64,000 nucleotides of DNA from Dipteris shenzhenensis (Eukaryota > Polypodiophyta > Polypodiopsida > Gleicheniales), in assembly GCA_047967505.1 (NCBI GenBank), contig CM106538.1. The stretch is one strand, 5' to 3'. Shown here in pieces: positions 33,421-45,991 of the stretch (positions within the stretch are counted from its first letter, which is position 1; each line of letters begins with the position of its first letter). The notes below the pieces were generated by a model. That model ran no database searches, was not told the DNA's origin, and saw nothing but the letters and a program-made list of their open reading frames with translations. The position numbers and the translations under genes are program-made.

Positions 33421-34688
33421 GAGTTCCCATGTATGAGACAACATAGTGATACAATACTTGGATGCTAGCATACATAACTTTTGGATGTCTTCCAAGGATG
33501 ATGTCTTTGTTGAAACATGTTGCATCTAACTGCCAAATAGTAGAATAATTTAAGAGAGACAAATTAGGAATGCTAGGAATCATGTAAGCATGGTCCCACA
33601 ATGTTTTGTTATCATTGGATACACCAAATTCCAACCTCCTAACAACAAAACAATCAAACACTTGTTTGAACCTCTTTAGTACAAGAAGGAGGGGGCAATT
33701 TATATAACAAGCAAATGAAAGAACCTGCTTAATCTCCATTTGCTTCAAGCTAAAAAGGTTTAGCTATCCATTCCACTACTATAGTAAGAAAGCACAAGCA
33801 TAGACATGCCCAAAAAGCTGTGAGCCATGTGCCTCATAGTCTTGAGTATGCATGCCATATTGACTGTAGTTAAGCATGATTGAGCAATTCATATATGCCA
33901 TAATCATCAAATACTAGTAACCAACACTATAATGAGTGCCCCTTCTTTCTTGAAAGTGAGGTATGAGCTTGCATATGTTGATATTCAGGATATGCTACAA
34001 CCAAATTTAGAACAAAATTACCATTCACTAGCACCATGCTTCTAACCCTTTTCCCAAGCACCAATAGGTTGCATGGAGCATGAACATTAAAATTGGAATG
34101 ATAAGGCCTAGTCATACATCCTCTTGCAATCATTCCAAGATTAGTATCATTCTACTTGATTTTCAATCAGATCATAAATAAGATTCCATAAACCCTCATT
34201 GTGAATGGTCTGAAATAGTGGCATGCACCTAAGGTTTTGTAATGAATTACCCCTTTCATATAATTGCATCAATATTTTTTATTTGCTAACCACAAAGCTC
34301 AAATTTGAAAGTACAATGGACCCATTTCCATCCAGGGCTTGATAGCAAAAAAAGACAACAATAGACTATGACATTAGATGCAAAAGCCATGCAAACATGG
34401 AAATCATAGTGCCATCTAGATAGGTACATATGGCATCTACATGGAAGGATAAGGTGCCGCCTTAGTAGTGCCATGAAACACACCTACCCTAGAATCACAC
34501 ATCCCCTCCTAAGCACACTTTGTATTAATTCACACGTGGAGCGTACAAGTGCATATGGGAGTTAGCTAGCATGTTGGGGTAATTGAAGTAGCTAGGAGGA
34601 TGTGGCAATGAATTTGAATTGAAGTAGCTAGGAGAGAAAGTGCACTGCCTCTCCAACCACACATTGTGTGGCTATATTTACTATACAC

Positions 34689-34690
<2 letters not shown>
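33421..34690. other. Non-coding, no feature recognised
   Basis: One open frame of 128 codons on the minus strand (33748-33362) has no family features and ends in the satellite. Nothing else is supported. Confidence 0.4.
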
Positions 34691-34734
<44 letters not shown>

Positions 34735-34860
34735 CATGCATGCACACACACACAAACACACACACACATACATACATATTACTTGTAATATGGTAAACGC
34801 ACGCGTGCACAAACACACACATACCTACATACATATTACCTGTAATATGGTAAAAGCATA
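34691..34860. repeat. (CA)n microsatellite and adjacent 60-bp duplication
   Basis: CA dinucleotides run at 34691-34732 and, mixed, to 34770. A unit containing ACATACATATTAC and TGTAATATGGTAAA is present at about 34767 and again at about 34828. Confidence 0.9.
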
Positions 34861-37800
34861 TCTTTTAAATCAATGAAATTTCTATATTGATGATTTATCT
34901 CTCTTCAAGCAGGTTCTCGATGCAAGCGAACATTCGAAATCAACAAAGAAGGTAACCAAGTTGGATGCAAGATCGAAGAATGACGCCAACATTATATACA
35001 TTGTACATGAATGATAAATTATGAGCTCTTGTCAGCATATCCTTACTCATGTACTTCAATGCCCAAAAGGCACAAATCATTAATAAAGCACCACCCCTAA
35101 CATTTGCATGGAGGATCGACGGGTCCAAATGGACCCCATGTCATGTCTCGAGTCTAAAATTTTACTCGTTCTTTAAAAAGTAATAAAATTGTGGAAAGCG
35201 ATCATGGATGAAGGATACAATGACCTTCAAGTGAACTTGGGGTCATCGAATGAAGGTTATTTTTGAAAAATAAAAAATAAAATAGACTAATCATTTTGGC
35301 AAGAACATTGTTTTTTGTTGTGGGAACATAAAAAGGGTCTTCTTCTATCGCGTAATTTTGCAATTATATGACTGTGAACCTTGATATCAACAATACATAA
35401 ACACAATTTCCACAAGGAACTTTAGACTAATGTCTATATAGGAATTTGGTGTTGAACTAGGAAATTTGAGCATATTTTGTAGATAGAAAGATGGATTTTC
35501 TCCTCTTAATCTAGGAAATTCTTTTTCCTATATAGAAAGCCAATGCTATCTAGGAAATTTGACTTGTAATATGGAGAATCAAGTGGTTCTATGTTTTCTA
35601 TCTAGGAAATGACGTCTTTGTTTCATAGCAAATTATATTTCCTATATAGATTACTCAATGCTATCTCTAGGAAATGTGATATCCTATATAGAGACTCAAA
35701 TGAATTTTCTATTTTCTATATAGGAAATATGGTCTCTTCTAGGAAATATGTATTTTTATATGGAGAATTAAGTGGATTGTATGTTTCCTATATTGGAAAT
35801 TAGAAAGAATGTATCTTTTGTATATGGTGATTGCAATTACCTACATAGGAGGAGTTTTTTGTGTTATAAGCAAGAATGTAGAATATTCCATATAAAAAAA
35901 TATTTTTATATAAAAAATGAGCATATACTTAACAAGTGTGTATCATTGTAATTTTAATAAATATATGTAGTAGGCTAATTATATTTTTCTTTAATTTTAG
36001 AGCATTATATTTCTTCTATTAATAGTCTAAATAAAAGTGACAGTGAGAAGTACATACACTAATTTTTCTTCCAAAAAATTTCATGAGAATTTGAAATGAA
36101 GGTTTCTCCATTTTCTAAGTGAAAAATATAATAATATTAATCTAAATTGTCAAACATATAGACAATTATAATATGCTATGTAATTCCAAATTAATGTTCT
36201 AATTAGAAGTACATGCACAATGTTAAGTTGATAAATCATAATTGTCTCACGTTTTCTAAGGTAAAAGTATATCTCAAGGGAAATTTTTGCCAATACAGGG
36301 TAAATAACTCCTTGAGCCATGAAATACAGAATGTGTGATGACAAATGCAATGTTTTGGTGCAAAAATCAACTATCTCATTCTCCCAATAATAAAATTATA
36401 ACTCAAAATAGATGCTCTCTAACATAACATAAATATTGTTTACCAAATGAATATATGAAGTTTATTAAATTAGTTACGAATGAGATGTTGATTTCCTATA
36501 GTGCACATATTTTTAGCTAGGTATGCAAAGCTATTATGTTGTCATGTCAACTACATTCATATTTTGGTACCCTAAACATATCTATGTACATTTGTGAATA
36601 CGTCCAAAATAAACCGCTAGGTTGAGTGACTTGTTGACCACATAAAAGTATTTCATCTAATATGAACATAATCTTCTTCCCTCCCATTATGTTGTTCCCT
36701 TACATTCTCATATTCAGCTCATACACATTATACATTTTGTAGTATTATGTTGTGATGCTAATGCATCATCACTCCATAACCTTTTTGATGCCCTTCATCT
36801 AAATACATTTGAAAATAAATCCAAATAGACCTGTACGTTTCTTGCTATATTATCACTCTATTATCAATCCAAAAGGAAGCCATATAGACTAACATAAGGT
36901 GCTTCACTCCCATTTTCCCTCTACATCTTTGTATTCTACTCATATACATTCTACTTTTGTAGTGCAAGAATGGTAGAATGTCCAACAATGGTAAAATACG
37001 TCTGCTAAACACATATAGTTTTTATAGAAGGATGATGGTTGAAGAAAGTATGTATGAATCGAAGAAACAAATATTGAAAATGTCGAATATGAACCAAAAA
37101 CATGCTTTAGGTGATGTAATAGTAGCAATAAATGTTACCACATGCAATTGGCACAAGATAAATCTATCAAGACAATAGAAATACATTCTTAGATATGCAT
37201 TGTGTAGATTCGAACTACCAAAGCAAAAGTATCCCCATTGCCATCACGATATGATCATTTACCATTCTTGGAGTGCACATATTATTTTTCAGAGACCAAA
37301 GAAACTCTACTATATGATCTAGTGGAATTATTTTATAAATCATAAAAGCATGGCCTTCCGTTGCATCAAAAGTCAAAGTTCATGGGTTCCTAGTCAAGTT
37401 TAACATTTGTTAATTATTGTACTATGCTATGTACCTTATTGTTGTGCTTAGGGATTAGTTTTTATTGTTGGATGTCTATCATAGCAATTCTATACTTTAT
37501 TGCAATTGTGTGTGCTTTTTATATCAAAGGAAAAAGCTAATCCCTGAGTAGTAATTAAATTCTTTTATCAAATACTACTAGAATTTTATAATATAAGTTT
37601 ATTTTTCAAAGTATATGCCCTTAGTATTTCAGTAAGAGTCCAAAGGATGATCTAAGAATTCCAAACATGGCTCCATGACACATGGCTCCATGAGGGGGTA
37701 GTAAATAAAATGATGTACCAATTTTGCATTTACTTGCAAAGTTCCAGTGTTCATCAGACACCGAATGTGTGGCTAGGAAGGAAGAATATCCCAAATTTTC

Positions 37801-37910
37801 ATGTGAATCCTATTCTGTGAACAAAAAATATGTAACAATCATCAATAATGATACCTCCAATCATCCCCCAATCGTTGACCCTAAGGTAAGTCCTGCATGA
37901 ACTTACTCAA
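34861..37910. other. AT-rich non-coding region
   Basis: No gene is recognised. From 35420 to 35830 the phrase CTATATAGGAAAT or TCTAGGAAATNTG recurs about ten times in varied context, a decayed short repeat. The rest is AT-rich without visible domains. Confidence 0.5.
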
Positions 37911-37913
37911 ATG

Positions 37914-38048
37914 TGTTAGAGCTATATATAACTTGCCCTAACTCAGCTTAGTCCTCAACTATATATATTCCTATGATCTAGGAATAGAATCACTTCCTTG
38001 GGAGCAACTCTTATGTTTGTCTCTCTCCTCTTTCTCTTTCCCTCAACA
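37914..38048 (+). repeat. Probable 5' LTR of a copia-type element (left end provisional)
   Basis: The right edge CCTCAACA is directly followed by a perfect TGGTATCAGAGC primer-binding site. The left edge is set at TGTTAGAGC because it gives a TG..CA unit of 135 bp. No second copy is seen in the window. Confidence 0.55.
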
Positions 38049-38060
38049 TGGTATCAGAGC
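38049..38060 (+). other. Primer-binding site TGGTATCAGAGC
   Basis: A perfect 12-base match to the initiator-Met tRNA complement, next to a CA-ending sequence. No gag or pol follows before 39.05 kb, so this is a truncated or non-autonomous element. Confidence 0.8.
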
Positions 38061-39045
38061 CTAGCTATGTTTTAGCATGACTGCGAGGAGAAAGCGACAT
38101 GTTTTTCATCAATCTAGCAACGCGATCATTCACAGAACGTTCTTTCTGATCGTTTCGACTACTTGATTTTGCTATGTTTTGAGTTGATATGAAAAAGTTA
38201 TCAAAGATGCATAAAAAATTAGCGTTGTGGTCATGATTGATGAAAACGGCCCGATTTGGCTTGTTCGAAGCATATGCGCTAGTTATTTTGACTGGTTGGA
38301 TCACTATATTCAAATTTCAAGTAAGAAAGTTATGGTTATTTCTTTTTGCTGCCTACTCAATAATTTGGTAGAAGAGTGTTTGGACAGGAAGATGAACACC
38401 CATAATCAGAGAGGACTTGATTTAGGACATAAATATGGAAAAGGTTCATACTTTTATAGAATCAATAGAGTTAATGATAAGAAGCTTCCAAATATGGTGT
38501 CACCCTCTCGCTTTCAGTGTCCACCAGTTGATCACACCATCTTGCACTCAGTATTTGCATTCCCTTGGATTTAACACACTGGCATATCATGCTTTTACAT
38601 TCCCACATGGAAATAAGATGATCAATCACATAAAGCAAACTTCTTTAGCTATAGGATTCCACAAAAATTTAGATGAAGAGGAGACCCAACACCCACTAGT
38701 CATATCCATAAAAACCAAGAGCGTAGGATCATTGTTGTAAGTGTAGTCAATCTTTAGGAATTAAGATCTTATCTAATCAATGCCAAGTAGAGTCTCGATC
38801 TTTTCATTAAGAGTAAGGTAGTCCAATCTACATGCTTTTGCAGTGATAATATACGTTCAACAGACCGGAAAGTTGATTGAGAAAATCACTTGGATAAAAG
38901 GTTATCTACCATATGAAAGTAATTTTTTATTTCTATTAGGTCATTAGTGAAAACAAGAGTTTAGCATTTCAACACTTGTGGTTTCATGCTGCTTTTGCAA
39001 AAGTAAAATCCAATGATGCCTCACATATGTTAAGCTAGTTTTTAA
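38061..39045. other. Interior of the truncated LTR element, no coding domain
   Basis: Open frames at 38227-38574 and 38435-38740 overlap in different frames and show no gag or pol features. Confidence 0.4.
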
Positions 39046-39072
39046 GCTTGCCCTTTCCCATCTGCTCTTTCT

Positions 39073-39270
39073 ATGGTTACTACTCATGCAGACAACCTAA
39101 CTCATTCAGAAAATTGTGTTGGTTGTTGTGGAGTGGGTTTCAATGTAGAGGAGACCTTGATGTTTGTAATGCTACCATGTAGACACATGTACCATGTCAT
39201 TTACTTTACAACTGAATTCTTTGTTGGTGATTTATGTAGATATCCCGATTGTACTATGGCGATCCCATAG
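39073..39270 (+). pseudogene. Unknown family, copy B: RING-like exon
   Basis: This is the counterpart of the copy A finger. It reads CVGCCGVGF with one extra residue between metal ligands, then LPCRHMYHVIYF where the ligand Cys of copy A (AICF) is Tyr, and CRYPDC. The loss of that ligand suggests this copy can no longer fold as a RING. Confidence 0.5.
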
Positions 39271-41119
39271 ACTACGCATTTCAACATGGCTTGGAGAGCA
39301 AGTGAATACATCATTGATTTTCTTTTACATATAATAGTTAGTAGATAAGTTGAAAGATGTAGAGGAGACAAAGGTGTAGTATGCATATTATGTATTCAAG
39401 GGAAGTTGAAGAAATCAAGTGAGAGCCCCAGGAATTCTAGTGGCAGACAGCTGTTAGAAATGGTTGACAACCTCATAACAGATCTTGCATCTGCTGGGTA
39501 TACCCCAGAAGAGATTAAAGATGCAGAAGTTTAAGATGACTCTCCCTTAGCCAATTGGCGAGGAAGAAGGGACACGACCATGCAATGAGTCGAGAGTCTT
39601 TTGCAAAGAAAGCCAAGGGCACATCAGGTGCATCAAAATCCCCAAAACCCAAATCACCCTATGAGGTTCATAGTTTCTTGGATGCTAGGAGGTGCCTTTT
39701 TGTAAGATCCCCACCTCTAGGAGGTATGTTTTGTAAGAATCAAGATAGTGACAACTCCATTTCGGGTCATTGTTTGCTTGGGTCTAGCCATTTTTGGTGA
39801 GGTTCAGGGACTTTTTTGTATCTAGCTACCTTGCATGACCCATAACTTATGCATTGCTCAATGGAATTTGGCAAACTTTGTCTTCAAGTTGTAGTACACA
39901 TTCCAACTTGAACATGAGACCAAAAAATTATGGAATAAGGATTTGGAATAAGACCGTTAAAGCATTACAAGTGCTATGTTGTATGTGAAGCATGCATCCT
40001 AAAGACTATAGGATATATCAATTTATTCAAAATCATCAAAATTTTATTCTATATATACATGCAACCAAGTAATCATTCAAAAGTACACTAGGTGAGCTTC
40101 TCCTCAACCCAATGACACACCTAAATGAGAACATTAGGAATGGGTTAACGGGCCTCCAATTTGGTGCTAAAGTGATGCATACGCATTTAAGGGAACGCTC
40201 CATCATTTTTTTTTGATTTGTTGAAAACCAAAATGGTTTCAGAATTTGGAATCCGAACTAGTGGGACTATTGCATGGTGGTCTTAAAACATTGATAATTG
40301 TCAGTATTGTTATCTAGATTCACCCTAAAATGGAAGAAGTTGGAAAAGTGCAATTTGTGCATGTGAAAAGGTATTTTAATAAATCCAACACTATTTACGA
40401 TTTCGAATTGTTTCTTTTTCCATGCAGCTTGCTATATGGCTCATAATCATGCCAAAGGTCATTGTATTTAATATTACATAGCATCAAACCCGTAGCATGC
40501 CCTTTGGCCTAATTGTGTTTTAAAGCAATTTAGGCCACATTGCACTTGTTTGGGATATCCAATTCTGCTGACATGTATTGCCAGAGGGGGAAAAATTGGT
40601 GGCTGAAATTTTGCTACTCCCATGAATTTTGAATTTTCACACCTCCCGCCCATCAAATCTTGGAAGATTAAGTACCTACAACCTGCCCCTGCCTTGCAAA
40701 CACCTTGCAACTTGCATGCAACTCAACGTGACCTTGTGTAGACTTTTGGTTTGCCATTGTCTTCTTTTGGGTAAGTTGTCTTCTATTCTTTGCTTGTGTC
40801 ACCAGCTAGGTTTTTTGGGTCTATTCTGCACTGATCGTGCGGGTTGAGGAAAGCACAGGCACGGTATCGAATCGGCAACGGAAGACACTTTTGCAACATT
40901 TGTGAAGGGAGAAACAAGGAGAAGAAATAAGACTCCTTGCAGAGTAGCAGCAAGAAGAGATTGCAGATGCATGCATTGGATCATTGCCATTGGAGTGAAG
41001 AACACGAGCTGTGTTGTCACGATTGGTGGGAGCATTCGAGGCAGCAACATCAGGCTATTTAGGTGATTACTAGTCTCGAGTCTTTACAAGCTTTAGCATG
41101 AACCCTAAAATTCATAGAG

Positions 41120-41514
41120 TAGCAATCCTACCAACACCTCAAGAGATGCACGCCCAAGAGACGATACTCTCTAACCTGAGAAATTACCTATAGAAAGTGA
41201 AAGGGGTGCACAGCTTAGACCGACTAGCTGCAAAGAGGGTGACATTAGGTATGTTGGTGTTCCCTAAAACAAAGGAGAAATGGCTTGGGTGCACAATGTC
41301 AAAGATGTTGTCAATCAAAAGGACCAACGTGGCTCCAGCAGTTGAATGTAGAGCACAAGCAATGCATGATCATCTCGATCCGAGAAGTCTATGGGCTTCA
41401 ACAAAATGCAAGAAAAGGAGAGACAACCAAAATGTGGAAGTCATTGCTACAGTGATGATGTTTTGGCATGAAAATACGAGAGTTTATCGAAATAAAAAGG
41501 AAATCTGTAAGTGA
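41120..41514 (+). pseudogene. Unknown family, copy B: helical exon
   Basis: Matches copy A at 29881-30160 (MHAQE, KVKGVHSLDRLAAKR, TKEKWLGCTMSKML). It continues open to 41514, with a stop near 41191. Conserved reading, damaged frame. Confidence 0.5.
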
Positions 41515-41732
41515 GGACAGGATGCAAGGTGTTTGAGGAGCACATCATACACATGCTAGACACAATCGAGGTCAGTGGTGTCTAAACCAGCCCAGTGGTT
41601 GTTTGTGATTGAGATTTGGGACAGTTTACTTGTTTCATTTCTTAAACTAGGCTTAGACTAAATGTGATTATCCTAAACCAGTCCGGTGGTTGGAACATCA
41701 TGCAACCATAGGCTGCTTCAGCTCAATCACCA

Positions 41733-42284
41733 GTTAGGTAAGTGTTCCATGAAGTGAATGTGGATGAAGTGCAAAGGAGAAGCCGGCATGATTGCAAGAA
41801 AATTAAAGGAGTTCGTGGTTTGCACATCATATGGGGCTTTTCAAACAATCAACTCATTAAAACAAGAAAACTTTCTTGTTTAGATGCAGTGTTTAGATGC
41901 AGTGCGTGCATCATAGGGGATCATGACGATTGTGAGAACATTGCAACTGTGAAGACATGGGAGTGAGTTCAAGTTTTTCCTCTACATTCAGATTTAGTGA
42001 ATGGAGAGACAAACGACTTGCCACAGTTTGGGGAGAGTTTCGATGAACTCACTGACTGTCTCCTGGAAGAGGGGGATAACTTTGCAATTGTCACAGATTC
42101 AGAGGAGAATGAGGAAGATGACCCATACTTTCTATTGCAGTGCACAAAACCTAAGCACAAGGTTGAGGAAATTTTTAAGGATGATTGGAGAACAACCTAT
42201 GAGAAGTGGGATGAAGTAGTCGGAGCTTTTTGGTACAAAAAAACATCCAAGAGAGGTCGCAATTATGAACTGCGACACTTCTGA
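41733..42284 (+). pseudogene. Unknown family, copy B: C-terminal acidic exon
   Basis: The best-preserved version of this exon. It reads VDEVQRRSRHDCKKIKG, WGFSNNQLIKTRKLSC, then ACIIGDHDDCENIATVKTWE and a single TGA at 41965-41967. It continues through EENEEDDPYFLLQCTKPKHK, VVGAFWYKKTSKRGRNYEL and a stop at 42282-42284. The tail seen in copy A after RGRNYEL is missing. The Cys pairs (SC...CSACII..DDC) may bind metal. Confidence 0.5.
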
Positions 42285-42590
42285 CTCAAGGATTGATTGT
42301 AAACAATTTTGATTCAACAGAAAGTCTCCTTCTCTCTATAGAATCAATCTTGATTTCAAGGTTTTGGAGTGTCTCAAATCTCCTCTACACGATCGAAATG
42401 TCAGGATTCTGCTCCATAAACTTGAGATACAGCTCTGTCTACTGACCAAACATGTGGGAACAATAATACACTAAGCCCCCTTTTTACACTACTATGAGAA
42501 AAACAAAACAAAACACAATACATGCAAAAACAAATTCTACTTAAACTAATAAACCTATAGGAAAATAAAACAATTTCAACCACCACACTA
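42285..42590. other. Spacer between copies B and C
   Basis: No coding domain or clear repeat is seen. Confidence 0.4.
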
Positions 42591-43758
42591 GTTTTAGGAT
42601 AGTCATAATTTTAACTACAGGGCATAGTCACAATTTCAACCACCGGGCTGATTTAGGACACGGTCACAATTTCAACCACTGGGTTGGTTTAGGACAGTCA
42701 CAATTTCAACTATTACTTTTCATTTCTGAATTTCACAATTAGACAATACCAATATATTGCTTTTCACTTCTTTATTTCTGCTCAACAACAATTTCAATCT
42801 GTAACTGTTGTCTGACTTGAACTAGCATTGGGATGCTTTAGGACAATCACATTAAGTCCAAGTCATCCCGATCTAGAAATTCAGTGGCATATGACTCGAA
42901 TAGTAGGAAATTAAAATTAACTAATTTAAGTACTAAGAAACACAATAATTTCAACCATCGGGTTGGTCAACAACTAATGTTTGTTCATTCACGTTGGTTC
43001 ATTACAATCACATAAATTGTATTTGAGATGAACCTACCATGGTGGCATGATGTCCCAACCATAGGGCTGGTTTAGGACAATAACAATATATTACCGTTCT
43101 ATTGTCAAATACATTGTTGTTAATTTCTATTCAATCACCTAGTTTAGGACAATCATATAACTAGTGTTTGAGCTGAACTAGCCATGGTTGCATGATGTTC
43201 CAACAAAGGGGCTGGTTTATGACAATCACATTAAGTCCAAGCTAGCTTGGTTGGAAAATGAAACAAGTAAACTATCCCAAATCTCAATCACAAACAACAA
43301 CCAGGTTGGTTTAAGCAACCACTAACCTGCATTGTATCAAGCATGTGTATGATGTGCTCGTCAAACATCTTGCATCTTGTCTGCCTTTTAAAGATGTCCT
43401 TTCTATGTGGAAAAACTCTCGTATTTTCTTGCCAAAATGTCGTCACTCTAGCAATGACTTCTGCACTTAGGCTGCTGTCAGATTTCTCCGATCGAGATGA
43501 TTGTGCATTGCTTTTGCTCTATGTTCAATTGCTAGAGCCATGTTGGTCCTTTTTTTTGACAAAATCTTTAACATTGTGTGCCCAAGCCATTTCTCCTTTG
43601 TTTTAGAGGACACCAACATAGCCAATGTAATCTTCTTTTCAGCTAGTTGATCTAAGTTGTGCACCCCTTTCACTTTCTGTAGGCTGTTTCTCAGGTTAGA
43701 GAGCATTGCCTCTTGGGCATGAATCTCACGAGGTGTTGGTAGAGTTGTTACTCTATTG
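42590..43758 (-). repeat. Inverted partial copy C of the same family
   Basis: Minus-strand sequence matches copy A from about 29890 to 30660. It comprises the helical exon (43740-43560), the part with CATCTATAAGAAGCAGAC-like text, and an expanded run of the intron minisatellite (GGGCTGGTTTAGGACAAT and variants, 42590-43320). It abuts a copia fragment at 43.76 kb. Confidence 0.8.
43558..43758 (-). pseudogene. Unknown family, copy C: helical exon
   Basis: Reads LPTPREIHAQEAMLSNLRNS, then KVKGVHNLDQLAEKKITLAM and TKEKWLGHTMLKIL. It is open on the minus strand and is the third independent reading of this exon. Confidence 0.5.
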
Positions 43759-43759
43759 G

Positions 43760-44546
43760 ACATGTTGTCTGAATATGGGATGATAGGTTGTAAGCCTGTT
43801 TCAGTTCCTTTGGAGTAGAATGTGAAGCTAAGTTCAGATGCAAGAGGTTTTCTGGAAGACCCTACTATGTATAGACACATAGTAGGAAGTTTGACTTATA
43901 TGACTATTACCAGGCCAGATTTGAGCTATGCTGTTGGGTTGGTAAGTCAATTTATGAAGGCTCCAAGGAAACTGCATTTGGATGGGGCTAGACGCATACT
44001 GAGGTATGTGAAGTCCACATTGCAGTATGGACTATTTTATGGGACTAGGGTTCAGATACAGTTGCATGGGTACACTGATGCTGATTGGGCTGGTAGTATT
44101 TTTGATAGACGATCTACTAGTGGATATGTGTTTTCTTTTGGGAGTGCTGCAGTCACTTGGAGCAGCAAGAAATAGCCTACAGTTGCCTTGTTGAGCACAG
44201 AGGCTGAATATAGGGGTGCAGCAATGGTTGTATGTGAGGCAGCTTGGTTGCATAAGCTGCTTTATGATATGCATCAGTCTACAGATGGGCCAATTGTCAT
44301 TTATTGTGACAACATGAGCAGTATACACTTGGCAAGTAACCCAGTCTATCATGCTAGAACAAAGCACATTGAGGTGCATTACCACTATGTGCGGGAGAAG
44401 ATTCTAGTAGGTTTTATTGATCTAGTTTATGTCAACACAGAGGATCAGGTAGCTGACATATTCATGAAGGCATTAGGCGCAAAGAAGCTGCGCAAGTTTA
44501 GAGATCTGCTTGGTGTGCAGGAATTGGGATTGAGCTCAAGGGGGAG
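43760..44546 (+). pseudogene. Copia RT end and RNase H
   Basis: This fragment is a different copia lineage from the one at 1-7 kb. RT tail: MLSEYGMIGCKPVSVPLE, stop, IVGSLTYMTITRPDLSYAVG. RNase H: YTDADWAGSIFDRRSTSGY, STEAEYRGAAM and CDNMSSIHLA, giving the D-E-D residues. Stops lie at 43819 and 44175. It ends at VEISSSTRDMPG, running a little past the LTR start. The 5' part was lost at the junction with copy C. Confidence 0.92.
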
Positions 44547-44952
44547 TGTTGAGATATCGAGCTCCACTCGTGATATGCCAGGGTGACTGTTGTGCATTTA
44601 TGTCACCGACTTGTTGGCTGCAGATGCGGTTGGTACACCGCCCATGAATAATAGCTAGATGATAGCTATCTTTATGTACTCCAGTTAGGGGCTCAGTTAG
44701 TATGCCACCTAGGTTAGCTGAGTTTGGTTTGAGACCCACGTATAGGGTTCATCTATTCCTTTTGTATGAAGAGAGAGAGTTCTTTTTCTTTCACAACTAA
44801 GAAGAGGAAAACTGTTTTCAGCCTCCAGCTTTGTGTGTATTCCCCCATTGTGTATGTGAGAAAGCTACAAGTGAGACTCCTTACCTCTCTCCCACTCTCT
44901 TCACAACCTCGAGATGGAGTAACCATCCAATTTTCTTGCCCCCTACCAACAT
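44547..44952 (+). repeat. 3' LTR of that copia (right end provisional)
   Basis: A polypurine run CAAGGGGGAG is followed by TGTTGAGATATC, a typical LTR start. The end is placed at ACCAACA near 44952 by analogy; there is no second copy to compare. A repeat shared with 45.77 kb overlaps this end, so it may finish earlier. Confidence 0.6.
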
Positions 44953-45131
44953 AATTGGATGGTTAAAGACATGGTAATCTGTCTAGGGACCGAAACATGG
45001 GATGGCATATTGCCTTTTCCCACATCTCGCTCCTTCTCAAGTAAGCATATATCTGCACTATGAACATTTGTAACATCATGCTTTGTATACAAAAGTCGAT
45101 TTTTCACACACACTAGTGCAGTAGCTAGCTT
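44907..45131. repeat. Direct repeat with 45768-45991, copy 1
   Basis: About 225 bp shared with 45768-45991: ACCATCCAAT, AGACATGGTAATCT, GTTGCCTTTTCCCA (or a close variant), and CACACACTAGTGCAGTAGC. Identity about 80%. Origin unknown, perhaps an old LTR or MITE pair. Confidence 0.75.
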
Positions 45132-45767
45132 TGCTTACACGCATGTGACGGCTTGCGAGTTTCTCTCTCTTGCCTTCTATTTTTCAATCTTAATTCTTCA
45201 ACACAATTATTCAAAGAATCTAAATGCATTAGTTCATGCTACAAGCAATCTACAACATTAATATGCAAGGAACCAACAATTGATCGATTGAGAACATCCA
45301 TGATGAAAATCATTCTCGAATTTCATTACAATAGTTGCACGCAGTAAATGTTCACTCATTTACATATTCAAATGGTACACAAGTGATTCAACTAGGCATT
45401 GTTAATGCCTTGTAGGATGCCAGTAACTTATTCGACATTTGGTCCATCACATTTTCTTATCAATTTATTTTCATCACCAGTCAAATGTTTTCTTATCCTC
45501 ATGGCTGATCTTGTAAAGACTTGGCTGCAAAAGTTACACTTCCACTTTTGCCGCATTAGCATTGTAACAAAATCTTGAGGTTTTGAAACACTTTGGCCTT
45601 CTCCTTGAGATTGGTTTGGCAGTTGACATTAGCCTACCCTAACTTCTCTCTCTGCCATAGTTGCTATAGATGTAAAAGAGAAAAAACATCTCCATTATTA
45701 ATATATTTTCTACAACTCAAGACAATGTCAGTAACATGTCATCGATAACAAATGTAAGTTTGCTAGA
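45132..45767. other. Non-coding stretch between the two repeats
   Basis: No gene recognised. Confidence 0.4.
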
Positions 45768-45991
45768 CCTCAGGAGAGAGCAACCATCCAATCGTCTTGC
45801 CCCCTCTTGACATAAATGGATGGCTATAGACATGGTAATCTTCCTATAGAAATAGGCATGGGATGGCAAGTTGCCTTTTCCCATGTCCCACTCTTTCTTA
45901 AGTAAGCATCTACCTGCACTATGATCATTTGCATCATCATGCTCTATATGCAAATTTTGGTATTTCACACACACTAGTGCAGTAGCCAGCA
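45768..45991. repeat. Direct repeat, copy 2
   Basis: Partner of 44907-45131, same direction. Confidence 0.75.

Larger units (their letters stand above)
39050..42277 (+). repeat. Large direct repeat, copy B
   Basis: Homologous to 28150-31230 in the same direction and order. It carries an extra segment at about 40262-40690 and stops matching after GAACTGCG at 42277, while copy A goes on to a C-terminal stop at 31398. Confidence 0.88.

Noticed and set aside
34566-34876. Cys-Val and Thr-His repeat frames
   Set aside because: They are translations of the CA microsatellite.
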